From the NCBI GenBank assembly GCA_013811645.1, contig JACCUU010000007.1, forward strand, positions 1-14,416: a stretch of DNA of 14,416 nucleotides, written 5' to 3'. Positions 5,749-11,908 of the stretch are shown here, piece by piece. The stretch comes from Actinomycetota bacterium. Lineage in GTDB: Bacteria > Actinomycetota > Thermoleophilia > Gaiellales > Gaiellaceae. The notes under the pieces are model-generated. The model worked only from the letters and a program-made list of their open reading frames with translations. It was not told the DNA's origin and searched no databases. The position numbers and the translations under genes were made by a program. Every line of letters begins with the position of its first letter. Position 1 is the stretch's first letter.

Positions 5749-5839
5749 CATTCGCCCGAGGAACCCGTGGTTCCCCCGCGTGCCCCCTCCTTCCGCCTTG
5801 GGTATCGAGCTGCGTTGCGCCAGCCTGCGGGCGAATGAA
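5747..5839. repeat. 12-bp inverted repeat enclosing 69 bp, next to the small RNA
   Basis: TTCATTCGCCCG (5747-5758) and CGGGCGAATGAA (5828-5839) are exact reverse complements. Inside lies a smaller hairpin, GGAACC-CGT-GGTTCC (5760-5774). No ORF is in the enclosed 69 bp. The 5749-5948 stretch otherwise holds no gene I can support. It could be a small non-autonomous element remnant, a structured RNA tail or chance. Confidence 0.5.
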
Positions 5840-5915
5840 TCGCCCTCCGGCTTTTCGAACGACGCGACGACTCCGCTCGATTCGACCCCCCGGAACTAAC
5901 GGGAGAGGCCGTAGT

Positions 5916-5933
5916 GGCGAGGCTTCCCTCGCC
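5916..5933 (-). terminator. Candidate terminator of the MFS-tetR operon
   Basis: GGCGAGG (minus strand), loop GAAG and CCTCGCC form a perfect 7-bp stem 15 nt after the tetR stop. There is no U-tract. It faces the small RNA terminator across about 170 bp. Confidence 0.45.
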
Positions 5934-5948
5934 CTCGTGCGGCAGCGA

Positions 5949-6548
5949 TCAGTCGGGGCCTGTGAGCCAGCGGAGGCGTTCGGACTTGATCGCCTCGAAG
6001 TCTTCAGTTTTCAGGAGACCGCCCAGGCGGTCTGCAACCGAGACGAGAAGGGCGCCGGCAACGAAGATCCACGCTTCCGTGTCCGCGTCGCGATCTGGAT
6101 GGATGCCCCCCTGCTCCTGGACGCGCCGGAGCACGTCCGCGAAGAAGTCGTGCACCTCGCGCATGTGTCCCCGCACGTGCTGGCGGATTTCAGGATCCTC
6201 ACCAGCCTCGGTGATCGCCTGCATCCAAAGGCTGGGCAGCAGAACCTTCATCTCGCGCATCGTCGCCGGGCCGATCGCCTGCCAACCGAGCTCGGGCCCG
6301 AGCTCCTCGATCTTGTTCTGGATACGCAGCCGAATCCGCTCCCACGCGGTGTCCAGACACGCGAAGTACAGCTCCCGCTTGGAGACGAAGTGCCGGTAGA
6401 GGATCGGCTCCGAGACGCACGCTTCGCGCGCAATCTGCGCGGTCGTCGCGCCGGCATAGCTTCCCTCCGAGAAGACGCGTAGGGCGGCGTCGACGAGCGC
6501 GCGACGCCGCTCCGCGGCGGGAAGCCGTGGACTCGGAGCCGTCGTCAC
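5949..6548 (-). CDS. TetR/AcrR-family transcriptional regulator
   Basis: 199 residues, normal for the family. The N-terminal DNA-binding domain is clear: RRRALVDAALRVFSEGSYAGATTAQIAREACVSEPILYRHFVSKRELYFACLD (about residues 14-65), with the HTH around 34-53. The remainder (about 66-199) is the all-helical ligand-binding and dimer domain; its ligand cannot be told. The GTG start at 6548 overlaps the stop of the MFS gene (GTGA, 4 bp), so the two are translationally coupled. This is the usual arrangement of an exporter and its repressor. Probable operators are the two TAGT-N4-ACTA sites at 7991-8018, which would let it control both its own operon and the divergent synthetase-SDR operon. Confidence 0.93.
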   Translation of the reverse strand: MTTAPSPRLPAAERRRALVDAALRVFSEGSYAGATTAQIAREACVSEPILYRHFVSKRELYFACLDTAWERIRLRIQNKIEELGPELGWQAIGPATMREMKVLLPSLWMQAITEAGEDPEIRQHVRGHMREVHDFFADVLRRVQEQGGIHPDRDADTEAWIFVAGALLVSVADRLGGLLKTEDFEAIKSERLRWLTGPD

Positions 6549-7975
6549 GCTGCCTGCTCCGCAGCGCCCTGCCCCGCGCGGCGGGCGGCTTCGTGCGGAC
6601 GCACGAGCGAAAACGCCACGATCGCACCTGCGGCGGCGATCCCGGAAGCGACGAGGAGCGCCGTCTGGAGGCCGTCGACGAACGCCTCGGGAGTCCTCAC
6701 GCCGTTACCTGCCTCGAAGGCGATGATCGCGCCGATCAGAGCGATGCCGAGCGAGCCGCCGATCTGCCGTGACGCGTTCAGGACGGCGGCGCCTACTCCG
6801 GCCTTGTCGACGGAGACGCTGCGGGTCGCTGCCGCGGCGCTGGGCGTCATCGTGAGCGCCATTCCCACGCCGCCGACGACGAACGCGGGCAGCAAGTCCC
6901 AGAACGATGCGTCCACTCCCAGCCGCGAGAAGTAGAGGAGCTGCACCGAGATCAGCACCATGCCGGCGGTCATCAGCCCACGCGAGCCGAACCGGTCGCT
7001 CGTCCTCCCTGCGAGGGGTGCGATGAGGATGATCAAGATCGTCATCGGCAGGAACGCGGCGCCCGTCTGCACGGCCGAATAGCCGAGGACGTTCTGCATG
7101 TACAGGGAGAGGAAGAAGAAGACGCCGAACATGGCGAGCGCAACCAGCAGCATGACCAGGTTCGCTCCGGTGTACGTCCGGCTGCGGAACAGGTCGAGAG
7201 GGAGCATCGGCGCCCGCTGGTAGCGCTCGAGGAGGATGAACGCGAGGATCGACGCCCCCGCAACGGTAAACGCACCGAGGATCCGCGGCGACGTCCAGCC
7301 ATAAGTATTCGCCTCGATGAGCCCGTACGTCAATGCGAACAGTCCGACGGCAGACGTGGCGAGGCCCGGAAGGTCGAGACGCACATGCGTCTCGTCGCGG
7401 GACTCGTCGATGAAGAGGAAGCTCGCAGCGATCGCGACGATCCCCACCGGGATGTTGACGAAGAAGATCCAGCTCCAGTCGAGGTGCTCGGTGATGAGAC
7501 CCCCGACGAGCGGTCCGATGGCGAGGGCCAGCGCGGAGACGCCTGCCCAGATCCCGATCGCCGTTCCACGCTGCTGAGGCGGGAAGGTGGCAGCGATGAT
7601 GGAGAGCGTCGCCGGGTTCATCAGCGCCGCGCCGGCTCCCTGGAGTACGCGCGCGGCGATCAGCTCGTCCCCCGAGTCCGCGAGACCGCACCAGAGTGAC
7701 GCACTCGTGAACACCCCGATGCCGATGACGAAGACAAGCCGGCGGCCGTACGCGTCTGCAACCTTGCCGCCGATGAGCATCAGTGCCGCGAACGTCAGCG
7801 CATATCCGGTCACGATCCACTGCAGCGACGACAGGTCGGTTCCGAGGTCGCGCTGGATCGACGGCAGGGCAACGTTCACGACCGTGTTGTCGAGCATGAT
7901 CATGAACAGGCCGAACGAGACGGCTGCCAGCGTGAACCACTTGCGCGTTTCCTCTGCGAAGATTCGAGCTCTCAT
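6545..7975 (-). CDS. MFS transporter, DHA2 (EmrB/QacA-type) drug:H+ antiporter family
   Basis: 476 residues with about 14 predicted membrane helices, typical of the DHA2 group. Seen: LDNTVVNVALPSIQRDLG in TM1 (motif D1), GGKVADAYGRR in the TM2-3 loop (motif A), the WAGVSALALAIGPLVGGLI segment (motif C) followed by WSWIFFVNIPVGI, and a repeated motif-A-like LAGRTSDRFGSR in the second half. It should export a small compound from the cytoplasm with proton exchange; the substrate is unknown. The start is ATG 7975 with GGGAG upstream. It is followed by its tetR in a 4-bp overlap and is divergent from the acyl-CoA synthetase gene, so export of a product or substrate of that pathway is possible. Confidence 0.93.
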   Translation of the reverse strand: MRARIFAEETRKWFTLAAVSFGLFMIMLDNTVVNVALPSIQRDLGTDLSSLQWIVTGYALTFAALMLIGGKVADAYGRRLVFVIGIGVFTSASLWCGLADSGDELIAARVLQGAGAALMNPATLSIIAATFPPQQRGTAIGIWAGVSALALAIGPLVGGLITEHLDWSWIFFVNIPVGIVAIAASFLFIDESRDETHVRLDLPGLATSAVGLFALTYGLIEANTYGWTSPRILGAFTVAGASILAFILLERYQRAPMLPLDLFRSRTYTGANLVMLLVALAMFGVFFFLSLYMQNVLGYSAVQTGAAFLPMTILIILIAPLAGRTSDRFGSRGLMTAGMVLISVQLLYFSRLGVDASFWDLLPAFVVGGVGMALTMTPSAAAATRSVSVDKAGVGAAVLNASRQIGGSLGIALIGAIIAFEAGNGVRTPEAFVDGLQTALLVASGIAAAGAIVAFSLVRPHEAARRAGQGAAEQAA

Positions 7976-7990
7976 TCCACTCCCGCGTAG

Positions 7991-8018
7991 TTAGTGAACA
8001 CTAAGCTAGTATATACTA
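7991..8018. promoter_or_regulatory. Double palindromic operator, probable TetR binding sites
   Basis: TTAGTGAACACTAA (7991-8004) and TAGTATATACTA (8007-8018) are both symmetrical and share TAGT-N4-ACTA, with centres 15 bp apart. The AT-rich block stands out from its GC-rich surroundings. It lies between the MFS-tetR operon and the divergent synthetase operon. TATACT occurs on both strands (8012-8017 plus, 8013-8008 minus) and could serve as -10 elements, so repressor binding would block transcription directly. Confidence 0.8.
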
Positions 8019-9907
8019 ACGTCCCCGAGCTCGGTCGTTACGCGTGGACCCCATCTACGGAGCAGCTCGAGCAAGCGAATGTCGTTCGGCTCGCAAGCCT
8101 CCTCGGCTGCGAGGACTATCGCGCCCTGCACCGCGTGTCCGTCGAGGAGCCGGATCGCTTCTGGCGGGCCGTGCGCGACGACCTCCGGATCCCGCTCGCA
8201 CGCGCCTGGGACTCGGTTCTCGACGACTCGCGAGGGATCGCGTGGACGACCTGGTTCGAAGGGGCGCGACTGAATCTCGCCGACGTGTGCGTGCACCGCT
8301 GGGCCGTGGAGCGGCCGGATGCGCTCGCCGCGGTCTTCCAGGGCGAGGACGGCGTACGGGACGAGTGGACGTTCGCGGCCCTGTCCCACCAGGTCGTACA
8401 GCTGGCCGAGGCCCTGGCGGCACTGGGTGTCACCGCCGGCGACCGCGTCGCGATCTACATGCCGATGTGCCCGGAGGTTGCCGTGGCCGCACACGCCTGT
8501 GCGCACATCGGCGCCGTACAGGTGCCGATCTTCTCCGGGTTCGCCGCGCCGGCGATCGTGCAACGGCTGCGCGACGCGGAGGCGAAGGTCGTGATCACCG
8601 CCGACTACTCGCTCCGCCGCGGCGCTCGAATTCCGATGCGACATACCATCGACGAGGCGGTCCATGAATCGCCTTCGGTCGAGCACGTCGTCGAGTGGTC
8701 ACGCGCGGATCGAGCCTGGGACGTCGAGCTCGGGCCGGGCGAGCTGCCGGCGCTCGAGCTGCCGAGCGAGGCGCCATACCTGCTCGCGTATACCTCCGGC
8801 ACGACCGGGAAGCCAAAGGGCGCGCTGCACGTCCAGGGTGGGTTCCTGCTCTCGATCGCGCGCGAAGCCGCGTACCAGTCCGACCTGAAGACGGGCGACC
8901 GCATGCTCTTCGCAACGGACATGGGCTGGATCATGGGGCCCTGGACGGTGGTCGGCGCGGGTGCGGTCGGAGCGGCCGTCGTCTTCATGGAAGGCGCCCC
9001 GGATTGGCCCGCCGATCGCCTCTGGCGCCTCGTCGAATCGGAGCGTGTGACGATGCTCGGCGTCTCGCCCACGCTCGTCCGGGCGCTGATTCCGAAGGGA
9101 GAACCGGCCGCCGACCTGTCGTCGCTGCGAGCGGTGACGACGACCGGAGAGCCGTGGAACCGAGGACCGTACGACTGGCTGAACGAGCACGTCTGCGGGA
9201 GTGGACGGATTCCGATCGTGAACATCTCGGGAGGCACCGAGGTCGGAGCGTGCTTCCTCGGAGTGACGATCATGGCGCCGACGAAGCCCTGCTCGCTGGG
9301 ATTCCCTGCGCTGGGGCAGGACATGGAGGTCTACGACGACTTCGGGAAGCCGGTCCGAGCCGAGGTCGGCGAGCTCGTCTGCAAGCGACCCTGGCCAGGC
9401 ATGACGCGCGGCCTGTGGCGTGATCCCGAGCGGTTCCTCGAGACGTACTGGACGCGATTTCCGGGCGTCTGGACCCATGGCGACTGGGCATCGGTCGACG
9501 AGGATGGCTACTGGTTCCTGCACGGCCGCTCCGACGACACGCTGAACATCGCCGGCAAGCGGATCGGCCCCGCCGAGCTCGAGTCGGCGGCGGTCAACCA
9601 TCCCGCGGTCACCGAGGCCGCGGCGATAGCGGTCCCGCACGAGGTGAAGGGAGAGGTACCCTGGCTCTTCTGTGTGCTCCGACCGGGACAGGAGGCGTTG
9701 CCAGAGGATGTGGCCCGCGCCGTGACCGACGAGCTCGGGAAGTCCTTCAAGCCTGAGCGGGTCTTCTTCGTCTCCGCACTGCCGAAGACGCGTAGCGCGA
9801 AGATCGTGCGACGAGCCGTACGCGCCACTGCTCTCGGCGAGGATCCAGGAGATCTCTCGACGCTCGAAAATCCCGAGTCGCTGGAGGAGATCGCGCGTGT
9901 CGTCTGA
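7994..9907 (+). CDS. Acyl-CoA synthetase, AMP-forming (acetyl/acetoacetyl-CoA synthetase-like)
   Basis: 637 residues, an adenylate-forming enzyme that activates a carboxylic acid with ATP and CoA. Seen: an N-terminal ACS_N-like part (YAWTPSTEQLEQANVVRL, HRVSVEEPDRFW); P-loop-like YTSGTTGKPKG (266-276); SGGTE (412-416); the core/lid hinge region WTHGDWASVDEDGYWFLHGRSDDTLN (493-518); and catalytic Lys603 in LPKTRSAKIVRRAVRA. At SGGTE, acetyl-CoA synthetases have WWQTE. The missing Trp implies a larger pocket and a substrate other than acetate (acetoacetyl-CoA synthetases have SGGTD). The only in-frame start before the conserved region is GTG 7994, with a stop at 7988-7990. It lies inside the operator and lacks a Shine-Dalgarno, so the true N terminus is uncertain. 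The gene overlaps the next SDR gene by 11 bp. Confidence 0.9.
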   Translation: MNTKLVYTNVPELGRYAWTPSTEQLEQANVVRLASLLGCEDYRALHRVSVEEPDRFWRAVRDDLRIPLARAWDSVLDDSRGIAWTTWFEGARLNLADVCVHRWAVERPDALAAVFQGEDGVRDEWTFAALSHQVVQLAEALAALGVTAGDRVAIYMPMCPEVAVAAHACAHIGAVQVPIFSGFAAPAIVQRLRDAEAKVVITADYSLRRGARIPMRHTIDEAVHESPSVEHVVEWSRADRAWDVELGPGELPALELPSEAPYLLAYTSGTTGKPKGALHVQGGFLLSIAREAAYQSDLKTGDRMLFATDMGWIMGPWTVVGAGAVGAAVVFMEGAPDWPADRLWRLVESERVTMLGVSPTLVRALIPKGEPAADLSSLRAVTTTGEPWNRGPYDWLNEHVCGSGRIPIVNISGGTEVGACFLGVTIMAPTKPCSLGFPALGQDMEVYDDFGKPVRAEVGELVCKRPWPGMTRGLWRDPERFLETYWTRFPGVWTHGDWASVDEDGYWFLHGRSDDTLNIAGKRIGPAELESAAVNHPAVTEAAAIAVPHEVKGEVPWLFCVLRPGQEALPEDVARAVTDELGKSFKPERVFFVSALPKTRSAKIVRRAVRATALGEDPGDLSTLENPESLEEIARVV

Positions 9908-10661
9908 CCGTCTCGACGGGGTCGCCCTGGTGACTGGAGGCGGCCGCGGGATCGGCGCCTCGATCGCGCGCGAGCTCACCGAGGCGGGGATGCGCGTCGC
10001 GGTGACGGCGCGGACGCGCAAGCAGGCGGAGGCGGTCGCCGGGGAGATCGGCGGGCTCGCACTCGTCGGGGATGTCTCGAAGAGAGAGCACGTCGAGGAG
10101 TGGGTCGAGCGAACGGAGAAGGACCTAGGCCCGATCGACCTCCTCGCTGCCAACGCGGGCATTGGCAGCCCGGAAGGGGCGACATGGGAGGTCTCGGCCG
10201 AGGATTGGTGGCAAGTGCTCGAGGTCAACGTTCTCGGCGTCCATCTCTCGTGCCGCGCGGTGATCCCCGGCATGCTCGAGCGCGGAAGGGGGCGCATCGT
10301 GATCACCGGGAGCGGTTCCGCGTATCTGCCTGGAGGTGCGGGGCAGACCGCGTATCCGACGAGCAAGGCGGCGGCCTGTCGCTATGGGGAGATACTCGCC
10401 AACGAGCTCCGCGATCGCATTCCGGTGTTCGTGATCAGCCCCGGCCTCGTCCGCACCGATATGACCGAGCGCTTCGGCGACGACATGCCCTGGACGCCGC
10501 CGGAACTTGCGCCCCAGCTCGTGCGCGTGCTCGGATCGGGCCGCGCAGATACGCTGGCCGGCCGCTACCTGCACGCCGAACACGACGACATCGAGAACCT
10601 GATCCGTCGCGCGGACGAGGTCGTCGAGAAGGATCTGAACGCGATTCGGCTCCAGCGCTGA
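9897..10661 (+). CDS. Short-chain dehydrogenase/reductase, partner of the acyl-CoA synthetase
   Basis: 254 residues, classical SDR. Seen: TGGGRGIG (13-20), TART after beta-2 (37-40), DVSKREHV (59-66), NAGIG (86-90), NVLG (111-114), Ser139 or Ser141 with Tyr153 and Lys157 (YPTSK), and SPGLVRTDM (181-189). The C-terminal tail (about 215-254) carries an acidic helix ADEVVEKDLNAIRL that is longer than the minimal fold. The start is GTG 9897, preceded by GGAGGAG at 7 nt. It overlaps the synthetase stop by 11 bp, so the two proteins are probably made together and work in one pathway on an acid and its hydroxy- or keto-acyl derivative (inference). It is likely controlled by the nearby TetR. Confidence 0.92.
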   Translation: MSSDRLDGVALVTGGGRGIGASIARELTEAGMRVAVTARTRKQAEAVAGEIGGLALVGDVSKREHVEEWVERTEKDLGPIDLLAANAGIGSPEGATWEVSAEDWWQVLEVNVLGVHLSCRAVIPGMLERGRGRIVITGSGSAYLPGGAGQTAYPTSKAAACRYGEILANELRDRIPVFVISPGLVRTDMTERFGDDMPWTPPELAPQLVRVLGSGRADTLAGRYLHAEHDDIENLIRRADEVVEKDLNAIRLQR

Positions 10662-10675
10662 ACCCCTCGAGCGCT
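10654..10675 (+). terminator. Weak hairpin at the end of the synthetase-SDR operon
   Basis: AGCGCT (10654-10659) and AGCGCT (10670-10675) pair across a 10-nt loop, overlapping the SDR stop. It is short, has no U-tract, and is directly before the next promoter. Confidence 0.25.
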
Positions 10676-10701
10676 TAACTCCTCCCGAACGCACCGTTCC
10701 C

Positions 10702-10707
10702 TACTCT
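10702..10707 (+). promoter_or_regulatory. -10-like box for the zinc-ribbon/PAS gene
   Basis: TACTCT followed by 6 nt and then the GTG at 10714. There is no Shine-Dalgarno, which fits a leaderless mRNA. Confidence 0.5.
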
Positions 10708-10713
10708 GCGACG

Positions 10714-11148
10714 GTGCCGTTCTTCATCTGCCCCAACTGCAAGCAGCGGTCGGTCGACAGCGACGGCTACGACGGCTTCTCCATGCAGACCGTGCAGTGC
10801 CAAAGCTGCGGCTTCGGTTTCCTCTACGAGCTGCTCGAGGACTACTACCCCGCCCCGGAGACGGGATTCGTGGTCTGCGACCGCGAGGCACGCGTGCTGG
10901 CCGTCGGCCGCGGCGTCTTCGAGCTGACCGGCTTCCGCGACGCGGACCTCATGGGCCGCGAAGTGGCCGAGGCGCTCGCAATCTCCGATCCGTCCCCGAT
11001 CGACGTCGTTCAAGAGTGGGGGGTTCGAAAGATGGGGCAGCAGCTCGCGATCCGAACCCGTGCAGGGCTTCCGAAGGCCGTGACAGCTGACTTCTTCCCC
11101 GCCTACGACGACGACGGCGGGCTGATGGTGGCGCTGACGCCTAGGTAG
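10714..11148 (+). CDS. Small zinc-ribbon/PAS-domain protein
   Basis: 144 residues. The N terminus holds two CxxC pairs, CPNC (Cys6, Cys9) and CQSC (Cys29, Cys32), the pattern of a zinc ribbon. Residues about 50-143 look like a single PAS domain: GFVVCDREARVLAVGRGVFELTGFRDADLMGREVAEAL, and at the end ADFFPAYDDDGGLMVALTPR. No kinase, cyclase, HTH or other output domain follows, so it would act through protein or nucleic-acid contact; the function is not known. The start is GTG 10714, chosen because the first cysteine follows five residues later and a TANNNT box sits 6 nt upstream. It has its own promoter and is convergent with the hotdog-fold gene. Confidence 0.8.
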   Translation: MPFFICPNCKQRSVDSDGYDGFSMQTVQCQSCGFGFLYELLEDYYPAPETGFVVCDREARVLAVGRGVFELTGFRDADLMGREVAEALAISDPSPIDVVQEWGVRKMGQQLAIRTRAGLPKAVTADFFPAYDDDGGLMVALTPR

Positions 11149-11153
11149 GTCTT

Positions 11154-11173
11154 GGGCCGGGCATGCCCGGCCC
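11154..11173. terminator. 20-bp perfect palindrome between convergent genes
   Basis: GGGCCGGGCA/TGCCCGGCCC is fully self-complementary and sits between the stop of the zinc-ribbon/PAS gene (11148) and the stop of the hotdog gene (11181). It probably serves both as a terminator without U-tract. As RNA it would form about 8 bp closed by a tetraloop. Confidence 0.65.
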
Positions 11174-11180
11174 TCGTGTC

Positions 11181-11858
11181 TCACGGGGCGCGCGGCGTGA
11201 TCCAGGTCTGGCGCGCGAGGGCTAGAAGCTCGCCGTCGTCCGCGAAGAGCGCCGTGCCCGCGAAGAGCTTCCGGCCGTCCTCGCCGAGAGGCCAGGCGAC
11301 GACGACGCACTGTTCAGCAAGGTCGGGCATGCGGTGAACCTGCGCGGTCATGCGGCCGAGGACCACGTTGCCTCGTCCCGCCGCACCGACTGCGTAGGCG
11401 CCCGGGCAGTCGATGGCCGCCCACACCACCTCCTGTCCGGTTTCGCTCGCCACCCACGGAGCCGCATAGACCGGCTCGCGACCCGCCACGGGCCCGGCAT
11501 AGATCCCGAGCCCGTCGTCCTCCGGACGAGCACCGCACACGAAGCACTCGCCGAAGACGGGATCGCCGATGCGCACGTGTCGCGCCGCAGCCTCCTCGGC
11601 AACAGCACGAGTAACAGGCGCGGGCGGATCGACGTCCAGCTCGGCAGCACGAGCTTCGGCGACCACGGCGTCCCCCTCGAGCAGACTCGCCGAGCCGATG
11701 CCCTGACGTACGTCGAGCGGGCGCTCCAGGGGAGGAGGAAGGCGAAGCGTGACCTCGACCGCGTCCGCAGCGACAAATGCCGCCAGGCGTCCCGCCGCAT
11801 ACCCGCCGTTGACCGAAGTGAGCGGTCCGCGGAAGCGACGTGGAAAGGTGACGTTCAT
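11181..11858 (-). CDS. Hotdog-fold thioesterase-like protein
   Basis: 225 residues. The N-terminal half reads FRGPLTSVNGGYAAGRLAAF (9-28) and LRLPPPLERPLDVRQGI (38-54), a pattern I associate with acyl-CoA thioesterase-like hotdog proteins of actinobacteria. The centre contains GECFVCGARPEDDGLGIY with Cys105 and Cys108, and AAIDCPGAYA (147-156) resembles the substrate-side helix of such folds. The end (KLFAGTALFADDGELLALARQTWI) is the usual closing beta-hairpin. It is probably a two-hotdog protein acting on acyl thioesters in the cytoplasm; the fold call is moderate and the substrate unknown. The start is ATG 11858, with a -10-like TACAGT 7 nt upstream. It is divergent from nadE with only 50 bp between starts. 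Confidence 0.7.
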   Translation of the reverse strand: MNVTFPRRFRGPLTSVNGGYAAGRLAAFVAADAVEVTLRLPPPLERPLDVRQGIGSASLLEGDAVVAEARAAELDVDPPAPVTRAVAEEAAARHVRIGDPVFGECFVCGARPEDDGLGIYAGPVAGREPVYAAPWVASETGQEVVWAAIDCPGAYAVGAAGRGNVVLGRMTAQVHRMPDLAEQCVVVAWPLGEDGRKLFAGTALFADDGELLALARQTWITPRAP

Positions 11859-11865
11859 CGTCGGG

Positions 11866-11871
11866 ACTGTA
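11866..11871 (-). promoter_or_regulatory. -10-like box for the hotdog-fold gene
   Basis: On the minus strand TACAGT is followed by 7 nt and then the ATG at 11858. There is no Shine-Dalgarno. Leaderless arrangement. Confidence 0.5.
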
Positions 11872-11876
11872 GTGAC

Positions 11877-11882
11877 TAGAGT
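11877..11882 (+). promoter_or_regulatory. -10-like box for nadE
   Basis: TAGAGT lies 26 nt before the TTG at 11909. It would give a short leader containing the GAGG Shine-Dalgarno (11897-11900). TAGGTT at 11882-11887 is an alternative. Confidence 0.35.
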
Positions 11883-11908
11883 AGGTTTGTGACTGTGAGG
11901 CGAAAACC

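Noticed and set aside
5747..5839. Integron attC site
   Set aside because: The arms do not match the RYYYAAC/GTTRRRY core sites, and no integron integrase or cassette is nearby.
5651..5899. 82-codon plus-strand frame across the small RNA terminator
   Set aside because: It runs through the intrinsic terminator and the inverted repeat, has Pro/Arg-rich composition and no motif; the GTG has only a poor Shine-Dalgarno.
8699..10366. A 555-codon open frame on the minus strand across the synthetase and SDR genes
   Set aside because: It is an antisense shadow made by high GC codon use. Its translation is Arg/Pro/Ser-rich without motifs, and both plus-strand genes have intact family signatures.
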